Shown in pieces: positions 50,958 through 59,145 of a DNA stretch of 64,000 bases. The stretch spans positions 3,822,263 to 3,886,262 of the forward strand of contig NZ_LT840184.1 of assembly GCF_900177425.1 (NCBI RefSeq). Direction: 5' to 3'. This DNA comes from Paenibacillus uliginis N3/975 (GTDB taxonomy: Bacteria; Bacillota; Bacilli; Paenibacillales; Paenibacillaceae). The position numbers and the translations under genes were made by a program. Numbering within the stretch: position 1 is the first letter of the stretch; each line of letters opens with the position of its first letter. The notes beneath the pieces are model-generated. The model saw only the letters and a program-made list of their open reading frames with translations, made no database searches and was not told the DNA's origin.

Positions 50958-51302
50958 CTAATGATACCCATCGACAGGATAAATCACAAGCGCATTCCAA
51001 GGAAAATATGCTCCAGGGCAAGTTTCAGAGTGCGGAAACAAATACAGCGGGGAAATCGAATAGAGTCGGGACAAATCCGAAATGATCTTGCAGGCAGTAA
51101 AAAGCTGCACCTTTTGCTCGATATTCATGGCATCATAATCGCGGTTGAAATCACCTTCCAGGCAAATGTGTATCTGCTCTGAATGTTTAAGCACAGGCGA
51201 AACGGAGACTGACCCATCTCTTTGAACAGTAAAATCCCATCTCTCTTTATTATGATCCTGTTCACAAGCAGAGTGGTGTATGACAAAACCTTCAAATTCC
51301 AT
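50958..51302 (-). CDS. Short amidase-2-like protein
   Basis: The 114-residue product has features of the N-acetylmuramoyl-L-alanine amidase/PGRP fold: FVIHHSACE with a His-His pair near the start (about 7-10), WDFTVQRDGSVSVSP, IHICLEGDFNRDYD in the middle and HSETCPGAYFPW near the end, where a zinc His and the CPGxxFPW motif are typical. The protein is shorter than known amidases and lacks a signal peptide, so secretion or activity is doubtful. It lies between rluB and spmB. Function is unconfirmed. Confidence 0.6.
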   Translation of the reverse strand: MEFEGFVIHHSACEQDHNKERWDFTVQRDGSVSVSPVLKHSEQIHICLEGDFNRDYDAMNIEQKVQLFTACKIISDLSRLYSISPLYLFPHSETCPGAYFPWNALVIYPVDGYH

Positions 51303-51390
51303 ATCATCACCTCATTATGCCTTTCTGAATGTATCAGTATATGATGGCATCCGGGCTGAGGATATGGACATTCATCCCTATAACAACACA

Positions 51391-51434
51391 AGCGTAAACG
51401 GCTTTGCCGTTTTTAACGGCAAAGCTTACGTTTC
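51391..51434. repeat. Palindrome between spmB and the amidase-like gene
   Basis: GCTTTGCCGTT and AACGGCAAAGC form a perfect 11-bp inverted repeat with a 3-base loop, extended by partly paired ends (GTAA/TTAC). There is no T-run on either strand, so it is not a typical intrinsic terminator; it may be an RNA structure or a protein site. Confidence 0.5.
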
Positions 51435-51454
51435 GCGAAAGAAATTTAAGCCAA

Positions 51455-51487
51455 GAAAAAAGCCCGTTTATCCGAAGACAAACAGGC
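51455..51487 (-). terminator. Intrinsic terminator overlapping the spmB stop codon
   Basis: GCCTGTTTGTC and GATAAACGGGC pair (11 bp with two G-U) around a TTCG loop, followed on the minus strand by TTTTTTC. The spmB stop codon lies within the 3' arm. Confidence 0.75.
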
Positions 51488-52001
51488 ATACAGCGATAGC
51501 AGCAATAAATCCGACCACATCTGAAAATAATCCAACCTTCAGAGCATAACGCCCATTACGGATACCTACCGCTCCAAAATACACAGTCAACACATACAGC
51601 GTTGTATCCGTACTTCCTTGGATTGTGGAAGCAATCCGGCCAACCAAAGAGTCGGGGCCATATGCCCGAATCAGCTCTGTCGTATAGGCTAACGATCCTG
51701 TGCCTGTAAGCGGACGTAAAATGCCTAAAGGTAATATTTCACGGGGAACACCGAGCCATTGCAAAAAAGGGGCTGTCCATCCAACCATAAATTCCAAAGC
51801 CCCGGAGGAGCGGAAAACGCTAATGGCCACCATCATGCCAACCAGATGCGGAATGATCGATATTGCGGTTGAGAAACCGTCCTTAGCTCCATCAACGAAT
51901 GATTCGTATACCGGTACCTTTTTCGTATAGGCGTATAACGGGATAAATGCGATAATGACCGGGATTGCCCATGCGGATATTGAATTGATCCACGCCAGCA
52001 C
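51468..52001 (-). CDS. spmB: Spore maturation protein SpmB
   Basis: SpmB with SpmA is needed for proper spore core dehydration. The 177-residue membrane protein shows the family features FVDGAKDGFSTAISIIPHLVGMMVAISVFRSSGALEFM and, centrally, LPLGILRPLTGTGSLAYTTELIRAYGPDSLVGRIASTIQGSTDTTLYVLTVYFGAVGIRN. It starts at GTG and lies 6 nt after spmA. spmA-spmB-dacB order follows B. subtilis (dacB first in transcription). Confidence 0.93.
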   Translation of the reverse strand: MLAWINSISAWAIPVIIAFIPLYAYTKKVPVYESFVDGAKDGFSTAISIIPHLVGMMVAISVFRSSGALEFMVGWTAPFLQWLGVPREILPLGILRPLTGTGSLAYTTELIRAYGPDSLVGRIASTIQGSTDTTLYVLTVYFGAVGIRNGRYALKVGLFSDVVGFIAAIAVCLFVFG

Positions 52002-52007
52002 CTGTCC

Positions 52008-52646
52008 TCACCCTTTCCCGCTAACATTTGCACCGAGACCATTACCGGCACCGGGCGGCTTTGTGCGCCGGATCGTGAGTGCTCTAAACCAGCGGTCGGC
52101 AGCAATGGCCGCCAAGGTTGCCACCGCCGTAGCAAGCAGTGTAGTGCCGACAATCTCCGCGGGATTAGCAGATTGATAGTTCATCCTTATGGCGATCAAT
52201 GTTGTCGGAATAATAGTAATGCTTGCCGTGTTTAGCGCCAGCAAGGTGCACATCGCTGGAGTCGCTGTATCTTTATCCGGGTTCAGCTTTTGAAGTTCCT
52301 GCATAGCCTTGATTCCCATAGGTGTGGCTGCGTTGCCAAGACCGAACAGATTAGCGCTCATATTAGACAATATGTACCCCATGGCGGGGTGATTCTTAGG
52401 TACGTCGGGAAATAAAAAGCGAACGAGTGGACCCATGAGCTTAGCCACCTTGGCCAGCATGCCAGAGTCTTCAGCCAGCCGCATCATTCCGAGCCAGAAG
52501 ACAAGAACACTGATCAATCCAAACGAGACCGTCACACCCGTCTGAGCTCCATCAAAAGCGGCTTTTGTGACACTTTCGATATTTCCGTTGACCACGGCGA
52601 AAATAAATCCAATGAGAATCATACCCATCCATATCACATTGATCAT
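52008..52646 (-). CDS. spmA: Spore maturation protein SpmA
   Basis: SpmA is a nucleoside-transporter-like (Gate domain) membrane protein required with SpmB for spore core dehydration. The 212-residue product has MINVIWMGMILIGFIFAVVNG at the start, the FLGMMRLAEDSG-like WLGMMRLAEDSGMLAKVAKLMGPLVRFLFPDVPKNHPAMGYILSNMSANLFGLGNAATPMGIKAM block, and TNTASIT-type LALNTASITIIPTTLIAIRMNYQSANPAEIVG. It follows dacB with a short hairpin in the gap. Confidence 0.93.
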   Translation of the reverse strand: MINVIWMGMILIGFIFAVVNGNIESVTKAAFDGAQTGVTVSFGLISVLVFWLGMMRLAEDSGMLAKVAKLMGPLVRFLFPDVPKNHPAMGYILSNMSANLFGLGNAATPMGIKAMQELQKLNPDKDTATPAMCTLLALNTASITIIPTTLIAIRMNYQSANPAEIVGTTLLATAVATLAAIAADRWFRALTIRRTKPPGAGNGLGANVSGKG

Positions 52647-52703
52647 TTCTCTCTCCCCCGTTTCTTTCCTGTTTCAAGCTCCTCTCCCTGAAGCTCGAAA
52701 CTG

Positions 52704-53900
52704 CTAGTTAACTCCTCTAAACATCAATCTCAGAATTTGACCCGCCGCCTGCCACAGTGAACCTTTACTATTGTCACCTGCCAAAGCCGTTTTTTCCCTC
52801 TGATTGGTGAAATACTCCTCAGGCAGTCTGCTTCCTTCCACAAATACAGGCACCCGGCCAATCATAGTCCCATCCAATGTAAACTCTACAAATCCCCGAA
52901 GCCCAAAGCTCAAATCAGGGTTGCTTCGTTTATCCAGCACAAGCTTTTTAATTATTCGTTCCTCTTCGCCCTGTGCAAGAGCGTATGAAAAACCAGTCCC
53001 AGTTACAAGGGAATACCCCTGAATCTTCTGCCCTTTTACAGTTAATTGCGTTATAGGATAATGTGCAAAACCGTAATCCAGCAGCTTGGAATGATCATTC
53101 CAATCGTTACCGTCATTCAGTGTCACTGCCGCAATCTGCTGGCCGTTACGAGTGGCCGAGCTAACCAGGCAGCGAAGAGCTTTTTTCGTGTATCCCGTCT
53201 TTACGCCGTCCGCCCCTTCGTAAAAACGGAGCATTTTATTTTTATTGTCCCACTTGTAATCCCATTTCTCATTCGGATTTGGCGCCCGCTTTACGGGTGT
53301 TTTTACAATTTCACGGAATGTCGGATTTTTCAATGCATAAGCGGTTAACTTGGCTAAATCATTAGCAGATGAATAGTGCTCGTCGTGATCAAGCCCATGA
53401 GGATTCATAAAATGAGAATTGCTGAGTCCAAGCGCAGTTGCTTTCTCATTCATCATAAGCACAAAACCTTCTTCGGATCCTCCCACATGCTCTGCAATAG
53501 CCGAAGCCGCATCATTTCCAGAGCGCAGCATCAAACCGTAGAGCAGATTTTCCAGTGACATTTCCTCTCCAAGTTTCAAAAACAAAGATGAACCTTCCTT
53601 GGCAAACGAATTCTTGGTTACCTTGACCGGATCTTTTAAATTTCCCCGTTCAATAGCTACAATCGCCGTCATGATTTTGGTCAAACTGGCAATTCTAAGA
53701 CGTTCGTCTCCCTTCTTGCTGTACAGTATCCTCCCTGACGTGACGTCAATCAATGCGGCGGCCTGTGCATGGTTTGATGGCGGAACAGGCTCCTCACTCT
53801 GAGGTGCCGCATACACTGATGTCGACGTACTAAACAGAAGAATGAAAGATGTTACCCATAGGAACATTGACCTGACTGAAAAAAGCTTATATCGATTCAT
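52704..53900 (-). CDS. dacB: D-alanyl-D-alanine carboxypeptidase DacB (sporulation PBP5*)
   Basis: DacB trims peptides of spore cortex peptidoglycan. The 398-residue product has a signal peptide (about 1-31, cleavage near VYA-AP) and the penicillin-binding serine peptidase motifs: SLTK (Ser72-Lys75), SGN (127-129) and KTG (234-236). It starts at the ATG following GGAGGATAAAATTT. It is upstream of spmA and spmB in one transcript, and a SigmaE-like promoter is just before it, so it is expected in the mother cell. Confidence 0.92.
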   Translation of the reverse strand: MNRYKLFSVRSMFLWVTSFILLFSTSTSVYAAPQSEEPVPPSNHAQAAALIDVTSGRILYSKKGDERLRIASLTKIMTAIVAIERGNLKDPVKVTKNSFAKEGSSLFLKLGEEMSLENLLYGLMLRSGNDAASAIAEHVGGSEEGFVLMMNEKATALGLSNSHFMNPHGLDHDEHYSSANDLAKLTAYALKNPTFREIVKTPVKRAPNPNEKWDYKWDNKNKMLRFYEGADGVKTGYTKKALRCLVSSATRNGQQIAAVTLNDGNDWNDHSKLLDYGFAHYPITQLTVKGQKIQGYSLVTGTGFSYALAQGEEERIIKKLVLDKRSNPDLSFGLRGFVEFTLDGTMIGRVPVFVEGSRLPEEYFTNQREKTALAGDNSKGSLWQAAGQILRLMFRGVN

Positions 53901-53935
53901 AAATTTTATCCTCCGGTGATCAGAAATCTTGTACA

Positions 53936-53964
53936 AGTATATGCAGAATTTGCCGGGGGTATGT
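53936..53964 (-). promoter_or_regulatory. Candidate SigmaE promoter of dacB-spmA-spmB
   Basis: CATATACT (53936-53943) matches seven of eight positions of the SigmaE -10 pattern, with ACATACC (53958-53964) 14 nt upstream as a weaker -35. SigmaE control is known for B. subtilis dacB. Confidence 0.45.
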
Positions 53965-54010
53965 CCATCTGCCGAATCCGATCCCGTTTATACCCATAAT
54001 TTCGGTCGTG

Positions 54011-54053
54011 AAAGAACAACAAAGATCCCTTCCGGTCTGATCGGAAGGGATCT
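54011..54053 (-). terminator. Terminator after ytfJ
   Basis: AGATCCCTTCCG and CGGAAGGGATCT form a 12-bp perfect stem with a GTCTGAT-type loop; TTGTTGTTCTTTC follows on the minus strand. Confidence 0.85.
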
Positions 54054-54062
54054 GCGAACAGA

Positions 54063-54512
54063 TTAGTTCGAAGTCTGCGCTGCGTTTTGGGAAGAACTAG
54101 AATTATTGGATCCACTTTGAAACATCGATTGAATTTGCTCGAGAAGATAAGGGGTCGCATCAATCATACGTTCGAACAGATGTGTCTGGTTATCCAATGG
54201 AACGATATGAACGCCTTCCTTGCCAACAACGAGAAATGCGATAGGTCGAATGGAAACACCGCCACCGCTACCACCGCCGAAAGGGAGTGAGCTCTGTTGC
54301 TGCTTGTCTCCGCCCGTAAGGCCGCTGCTGCCATTTTGCGTATTGTAGTCACTACCGCCTGCTGCAAAACCAAATGCCACTTTACTAATCGGAAGGATTA
54401 CAGTTCCATCTGGTGTATTAACAGGATCGCCAACGATGGTGTTGACATCAACCATGGCTTTAATGTTTTCCATTGCTGTTTGCATTAACCCTTGGATAGG
54501 GTGATTTGACAT
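54063..54512 (-). CDS. ytfJ: GerW-family sporulation protein YtfJ
   Basis: YtfJ/GerW proteins accumulate in the forespore and affect spore germination in related bacteria. The 149-residue product begins MSNHPIQGLMQTAMENIKAM and has VGDPVNTPDGTVILPISKVAFGFAAGG, a Gly/Ser-rich loop and GGGSGGGVSIRPIAFLVVGKEGVHIVPL, all recognisable family blocks. The C-terminus is Ser/Asn-rich. The DUF2953 protein gene (YtfI-like) lies near it upstream, as in B. subtilis. Confidence 0.9.
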   Translation of the reverse strand: MSNHPIQGLMQTAMENIKAMVDVNTIVGDPVNTPDGTVILPISKVAFGFAAGGSDYNTQNGSSGLTGGDKQQQSSLPFGGGSGGGVSIRPIAFLVVGKEGVHIVPLDNQTHLFERMIDATPYLLEQIQSMFQSGSNNSSSSQNAAQTSN

Positions 54513-54628
54513 GATGACTCCTCCTCTGCTGGTGTAAAAAATAAGGGCTTCCCTTCACTTTTAACAGTTTGCACGGATGATGGACGTAATATGTATGAGT
54601 TTAAAGCTTGGCCTGAACAAAAAATGTA

Positions 54629-54669
54629 AAAACAAAAGGCGCCCTCTTTAAATGGGCGCCTTTTGTTTT
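54629..54669. terminator. Bidirectional terminator upstream of ytfJ
   Basis: AAAACAAAAGGCGCCC and GGGCGCCTTTTGTTTT form a 16-bp perfect stem. It lies between ytfJ and a transposase remnant. Confidence 0.8.
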
Positions 54670-54766
54670 CTAACTTTTTTGGATTGCTACTTCTTAATTT
54701 TTACCTGTTTAACGGTATTTCAACATCCCGAGTTTCATCCTTATACTTATAGACACCAGGATTAAT

Positions 54767-54905
54767 TTGGAGTTTACTGAATTTCGGTATATTCTGGTAC
54801 ACCTCAATTTTGCCCCCGAATTGGATCTGGAAGAACATGTCTCGACGAATTATCTCGTTCACGTTGTCAATGAAACGGTAAACCGACTAGACGAACAGCT
54901 GATTG
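54767..54905 (+). pseudogene. Transposase N-terminal remnant (IS1182-like)
   Basis: The translation contains ELDLEEHVSTNYLVHVVNE followed by TVNRLDEQLIDA, which resembles the N-terminus of IS1182-group transposases (LDLEE-x4-NHLVRVVNxAVxRLD). The expected continuation (GGGRxSYHP and catalytic residues) is absent, no terminal repeats are visible, and the frame continues only as unlike sequence to 55009. It is on the opposite strand from its neighbours. I read it as a broken insertion-sequence fragment. Between 54513 and 55049 nothing else but two terminators is seen. Confidence 0.45.
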
Positions 54906-54960
54906 ATGCCACCTCCCTGGTGGTGCCATCACAGTTTACTCAAAAAGCACACCATAGACC

Positions 54961-55003
54961 ACAAAACCAAGCAGGCTACCCAAGGATAAATCCTCCGGTG
55001 GCC
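54961..55003 (-). terminator. Terminator after the DUF2953 gene
   Basis: GGCtACCcAAGGAT and ATCCTccGGTgGCC form a long stem with two internal loops; GGTTTTGT follows on the minus strand. The T-tract is weak. Confidence 0.6.
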
Positions 55004-55049
55004 TTTTGAGACATCTCCTACTTAAAACTTTACATATCCTGTTCTCCAA

Positions 55050-55745
55050 TCAAGCCTTAAATAAGGTGTTCTGCCAAATCTTCAGTCCGCCTTTGATTTT
55101 CAATACTCGAATGACAAGTTTCAGCCCGGCAATGATGGCTCTACCACAGGAAACACGAACGACACAGCTGAAATCGGTCGACAATTGTGGCGGTCCGTTA
55201 AACTCAGGTAATACATGCAGCTCAGGTGTACTTTTCATCCTAAGATGGAAAGATAACCAGCCCAAGATCGTATGTTTCACTCCCCATACAGTACCCGCAG
55301 CTACTGCAGTTTCGGCAGCATTATCAAGGGCAAGAGAGGTAGACCAACGGATCTCCGATAACCTCACGTTGGACATCGTGTTTAGAAACCAGTCTTTAAA
55401 ACCGTCAGTCGCCTGAAACAAATGCCGATAGTCATTGAATCGAAGCTTCTGGAATTTTGAGTTTTCCATTAAATCTTGGCTGGTTCCTTCGGATTGTTTA
55501 GAAAAATATTTGACTGTGTACTCAATGCCATTATCGTTCAGCATAATAGGTACTTCAATCCGCGCATTCACCAATCCGTACAGCATCCGAATTCTGACAA
55601 TCATGCTGTATTCTTTACTTCGAAGTATAAGGTGCACTCGAATCGTAATGGTGGACGCCATGACGAGGATAAGCAGAGCAACCAATATAAGCAGCACCAG
55701 TATTAGTAGAATAAGCCATATCCCCACACTGTAACCCCCAAACAT
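55050..55745 (-). CDS. DUF2953 protein (YtfI-like)
   Basis: The 231-residue product has one N-terminal transmembrane helix (IWLILLILVLLILVALLILVMAS) and a soluble part with SMIVRIRMLYGLVNARIEVP, WSTSLALDNAAETAVAAGTVWGVKHTILGWLS and FNGPPQLSTDFSCVVRVSCGRAIIAGLKLVIRVLKIKGG near the end, which fits the DUF2953 family including B. subtilis YtfI. The nearby ytfJ gene is a usual neighbour. The ATG has only a weak AAGAGTG site. A sporulation role is inferred from context. Confidence 0.8.
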   Translation of the reverse strand: MFGGYSVGIWLILLILVLLILVALLILVMASTITIRVHLILRSKEYSMIVRIRMLYGLVNARIEVPIMLNDNGIEYTVKYFSKQSEGTSQDLMENSKFQKLRFNDYRHLFQATDGFKDWFLNTMSNVRLSEIRWSTSLALDNAAETAVAAGTVWGVKHTILGWLSFHLRMKSTPELHVLPEFNGPPQLSTDFSCVVRVSCGRAIIAGLKLVIRVLKIKGGLKIWQNTLFKA

Positions 55746-55866
55746 TGTTAAACACTCTTGGCTTAGTATGACAAAATATCCGTAAAATGATTCGAAGTGA
55801 ACAGAAACAAGTAGAAACGACTTCGGCGTTCTTTTCAAAGGGGGACGGCGTTTCTGCGAGAATAAG

Positions 55867-55896
55867 CAAAAAACCCGGGAAAAGAAAATCCCCAGG
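55867..55896 (-). terminator. Terminator after scpB
   Basis: CCTGGG and CCCGGG with one G-U pair, loop of ATTTTCTTTT type, followed on the minus strand by TTTTTTGC. It lies between scpB and the DUF2953 gene. Confidence 0.6.
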
Positions 55897-55915
55897 CCTA
55901 AAATTTTTCAAGATT

Positions 55916-56518
55916 TCAATTTACATCATCAATGGTAAGCTGCTTTCCGTCCAGTTTATCAAACAGCATCTGAGTCTCTTCCTCCAGACTGTCCACATCC
56001 GCCTCAAATTGCGAAGGCTCCGGCAAATCTTTGATATTAGCAAGTCCGAAATAGTCCAAAAACGACTTGGTCGTTCCGTAGAGAATCGGTCTTCCGATCG
56101 CTTCCGCCCGACCTACTTCCTCGATCAATCCCTTATTGGTCAGCGTATGAATCGCCCGCTCGGCTTTCACACCACGTATTTCCTCGATCTCGACACGGGT
56201 GATTGGCTGTCTATAAGCGACGATGGACAATGTCTCAAGCGCTGCCTGCGATAGGGAAGAGCGTGAAGGAGAATAAGCGAGCCTTTCGAAATAAGGGGCA
56301 TGATCAGGCAATGTAGCCAGCTTATAACTTCCCGCTATTTGGACGATTTGAATACCTCTATGCTCCTGTTCGCAGCTCTTTTTCATCTCGTTCAGCGCAT
56401 CGGTAATCATGTCAGTCGGCTGCTCAGTAATTTCTGCGATTTGTTTGACCGACAAACCCTCCTCGCCGGATAAAAACAGCAGTCCCTCAATAATCGATTT
56501 CAGCTTCGGAAAATCCAT
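55916..56518 (-). CDS. scpB: Segregation and condensation protein B
   Basis: ScpB is the winged-helix regulatory subunit (kite protein) of the Smc-ScpAB condensin. The 200-residue product begins MDFPKLKSIIEGLLFLSGEEGLSVKQIAEI (first winged helix) and has the second with LSQAALETLSIVAYRQPITRVEIEEIRGVKAERAIHTLTNKGLIEEVGRAEAIGRPILYGTT. An acidic C-terminus follows. It overlaps scpA by 32 nt, so the two are translationally coupled, as their joint function requires. Confidence 0.95.
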   Translation of the reverse strand: MDFPKLKSIIEGLLFLSGEEGLSVKQIAEITEQPTDMITDALNEMKKSCEQEHRGIQIVQIAGSYKLATLPDHAPYFERLAYSPSRSSLSQAALETLSIVAYRQPITRVEIEEIRGVKAERAIHTLTNKGLIEEVGRAEAIGRPILYGTTKSFLDYFGLANIKDLPEPSQFEADVDSLEEETQMLFDKLDGKQLTIDDVN

Positions 56519-57281
56519 CAAACCTTACTTCCCCTCTCCACTCCATTACGATGTCATCAAACAACTTCTCTTGAAAGCACCATATTTGTTTCATTTTCAT
56601 TAATTCTAGAATCGCCAAAAAAGTAACGACAATCTCATGCCTTACCATCTCTTCGTGCAGCAGCCTGGAGAACAGCACTCTTCCTCCCGGACCAACACTT
56701 TCCAGAGTCTGTACCACCTGTCTTATCCGATCTTTAACCGATATTTCATCCCTTTGAATACGGGCATACGACGTGCGCTTGACCGCTTTGCTGAGCGCCT
56801 TTTGAAAGGCGGCAATGAGATCCGAGGTGTGTAAACCCTGTACAGGATTCTCCTCAATCACAGGCATGAAAGGGGATAGATCTTCCGGTTCTTTAGAATA
56901 GATCAGGCTCCGCTCCCATTCACGTTCATGAAGATGCTGTGCGATTCCTTTATACTTCCGGTATTCGATCAGTCTCTGTATAAGCTCCGCTCTCGGATCC
57001 ACATCATCTTCTTCATAAAAATCAAACTCGTCCATTTCAATAACCGGAGGTTTTGGAAGCAAAAGTTTACTCTTAATCGAAAGCAGTGTGGCAGCCATCA
57101 CCAAAAACTCACTGGTAATCTCAAGCTCCAGCTCCTGCATGCTCTGTAGATAAGCCATGTACTGTTCGGTAATCTCACTGACGGGAATATCCTGGATGTC
57201 AATTTCCGCTTTATCTATGAGATGAAGCAACAGATCCAGCGGTCCTTCAAACGTATCCAGCTTGTACAATACTACGGTCAC
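56487..57281 (-). CDS. scpA: Segregation and condensation protein A (kleisin)
   Basis: ScpA is the kleisin that closes the Smc ring. The 264-residue product has the N-terminal KLDTFEGPLDLLLHLIDKAEIDIQDIPVSEITEQYMAYL signature, an acidic linker (MDEFDFYEEDDVDPRAELIQRLIEYRKYK), and a C-terminal winged helix VVTFLAILELMKMKQIWCFQEKLFDDI. It starts at GTG behind GGGAGG; a longer frame with a hydrophobic stretch (FFSGTAFYFLAGG) overlaps the preceding terminator and is not credible. Confidence 0.94.
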   Translation of the reverse strand: MTVVLYKLDTFEGPLDLLLHLIDKAEIDIQDIPVSEITEQYMAYLQSMQELELEITSEFLVMAATLLSIKSKLLLPKPPVIEMDEFDFYEEDDVDPRAELIQRLIEYRKYKGIAQHLHEREWERSLIYSKEPEDLSPFMPVIEENPVQGLHTSDLIAAFQKALSKAVKRTSYARIQRDEISVKDRIRQVVQTLESVGPGGRVLFSRLLHEEMVRHEIVVTFLAILELMKMKQIWCFQEKLFDDIVMEWRGEVRFDGFSEAEIDY

Positions 57282-57298
57282 GGTGAATCCTCCCGCCA

Positions 57299-57333
57299 AA
57301 AAATAAAATGCAGTGCCCGAAAAAAAGGGCACT
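57299..57333 (-). terminator. Terminator after ribH
   Basis: GTGCCC (57313-57318) and GGGCAC (57327-57332) enclose a loop of A/T; a T-rich tail (TTTTATTTTTT) follows on the minus strand after a few bases. It ends the rib operon immediately before the scpA ribosome site. Confidence 0.75.
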
Positions 57334-57347
57334 ACATTAAATAAGCA

Positions 57348-57815
57348 CTATTTTAACTGTTTCGTCAAGTTTGCCATTTCAATTGCTGCCATTGCAGAAT
57401 CCCAACCCTTGTTGCCGGCCTTGGTTCCTGCGCGCTCAATCGCCTGTTCAATATTCTCCGTTGTCACTACGCCGAAAATAGTTGGCACGCCCGACTTGAG
57501 ATTGATGGCAGATACACCTTTCGCAACCTCATTACACACATAATCATAATGTGTAGTCGATCCACGGATCACTGTACCAAGCGTAATGACCGCATCGTAT
57601 TTACCGCTTTCCGCCATTTTTTGAGCAATCAGAGGAATTTCAAATGCACCGGGAACCCACGCTACATCCACTTCGTTTTCCTGAACACCGTGGCGTTTCA
57701 ACGCGTCTAACGCTCCGCCCAGCAGTTTACTGGTAATAAATTCATTAAATCGTCCTACAACAATGCCATACTTTAACCCTTCGGATACGAGATTGCCCTC
57801 AAAATAATGTGCCAT
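57348..57815 (-). CDS. ribH: 6,7-Dimethyl-8-ribityllumazine synthase
   Basis: RibH condenses 5-amino-6-ribitylaminouracil with 3,4-dihydroxy-2-butanone 4-phosphate, the penultimate riboflavin step, as a 60-subunit capsid in Bacillus. The 155-residue product has GIVVGRFNEFITSKLLGGA near the start, VPGAFEIPLIAQKMAES (substrate-binding), GTVIRGSTTHYDYVCNEVAKG (with the catalytic His) and PTIFGVVTTENIEQAIERAGTKAGNKG. It is last in the rib operon. Confidence 0.97.
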   Translation of the reverse strand: MAHYFEGNLVSEGLKYGIVVGRFNEFITSKLLGGALDALKRHGVQENEVDVAWVPGAFEIPLIAQKMAESGKYDAVITLGTVIRGSTTHYDYVCNEVAKGVSAINLKSGVPTIFGVVTTENIEQAIERAGTKAGNKGWDSAMAAIEMANLTKQLK

Positions 57816-57860
57816 ACTTGTCATCAACCTTTCGGATTGGTTTATTGGTCTAATAGTTCT

Positions 57861-59102
57861 TTATTTGCTGCTTTGTTCGTTCTGTTCAATATCATCAAAC
57901 TTCAGCATGTGGCCCAGCTTGGCCTGTTTAGTATGCAAATAACCGGTATTATCCTTATTCTCTGGCATTTGGATGGGAACACGCTCCACAACTTCAAGTC
58001 CATAGCCCTCAAGCCCTTTAATCTTCCGTGGATTATTCGTCAGTAGCCGGATTTGGCGAATGCCGAGATCCTTCAGAATTTGCGCTCCGATCCCGTAGTC
58101 GCGCAGGTCCGCCGGGAAGCCCAGCTTCAGATTGGCATCCACCGTATCCAGCCCCTGTTCTTGGAGCTTATACGCCTTCAGCTTGTTAATAAGTCCGATT
58201 CCCCGACCTTCCTGCCGCATGTACAGCAAAACGCCTTCACCCGCTTCATCAATCTGTCGTAAAGCTGCCTCAAACTGTGGACCGCAATCACAGCGGTGGG
58301 AATGAAATACGTCTCCAGTTAAACATTCGGAGTGTACGCGCACGAGAACTGGTTTATCCCCGTTGATATCGCCTTTTACAAGTGCCATATGCTCTTTGCT
58401 GTCAACCTCATTCGTGTAGGCGATTGCCTGAAATTCTCCGAAATCGGTTGGCATTCGCACGGAAACCTCTCGATTAACAAGCTTATCCTTTTCATTGCGA
58501 TAGTGAATCAGATCTTTAATGCTGATCAGCTTCAGATCATTCTTCTGAGCGATCTGGGCGAGATCCGGCAGACGGGCCATGGTACCGTCTTCCTTAATAA
58601 TCTCGCAGATGACACCCGCCGGATAAGATCCGCATAAGCGGGCCAAGTCAACCGCAGCTTCCGTATGACCTGCACGACGCAGAACACCGCCATCCTTCGC
58701 AACCAGAGGAAACATATGACCTGGTCTTCGAAAATCGGACGGCACCGCGTTAGGGTCCATAATGCCACGAACAGTTAATGAACGCTCAAAGGCTGAAATG
58801 CCTGTGGTCGTATCTTTGTGGTCAATGGACACGGTAAACGCCGTTCCGTGATAATCGGTATTTTGAGATACCATCGGTTTCAGATCCAGTTCCTGAGCCA
58901 TTGCTTGGGTGATGGGCAAACACACTAACCCCCGGCCTTCCGTGATCATAAAATTAATCACTTCCGGTGTTGCTTTATCTGCAAGTGCGATAAAATCCCC
59001 TTCATTCTCCCGATCTTCGTCATCAACTACAATAACGACTTTTCCTCTCATTAGATCGTATATCGCTTCCTCTATCGCACTGAATTCAAATCGGTCATTC
59101 AT
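57861..59102 (-). CDS. ribBA: Bifunctional DHBP synthase / GTP cyclohydrolase II
   Basis: The 413-residue product joins two riboflavin enzymes. The N-terminal half (about 1-205) is DHBP synthase, with VVVDDEDRENEGDF and RRPGHMFPLVAKDGGVLRRAGHTEAAVDL. The C-terminal half is GTP cyclohydrolase II with zinc ligands in HSECLTGDVFHSHRCDCGPQ (Cys triad) and LLYMRQEGRGIGL, ending QAKLGHMLKFDD plus a short Asn/Gln/Glu-rich tail. It lies between ribE and ribH in the operon, with GAGGAGG before the ATG. Confidence 0.97.
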   Translation of the reverse strand: MNDRFEFSAIEEAIYDLMRGKVVIVVDDEDRENEGDFIALADKATPEVINFMITEGRGLVCLPITQAMAQELDLKPMVSQNTDYHGTAFTVSIDHKDTTTGISAFERSLTVRGIMDPNAVPSDFRRPGHMFPLVAKDGGVLRRAGHTEAAVDLARLCGSYPAGVICEIIKEDGTMARLPDLAQIAQKNDLKLISIKDLIHYRNEKDKLVNREVSVRMPTDFGEFQAIAYTNEVDSKEHMALVKGDINGDKPVLVRVHSECLTGDVFHSHRCDCGPQFEAALRQIDEAGEGVLLYMRQEGRGIGLINKLKAYKLQEQGLDTVDANLKLGFPADLRDYGIGAQILKDLGIRQIRLLTNNPRKIKGLEGYGLEVVERVPIQMPENKDNTGYLHTKQAKLGHMLKFDDIEQNEQSSK

Positions 59103-59145
59103 TGCTGTTCCTCCTCATTTTCATGGAGATGTATTAAGGCCTTAA

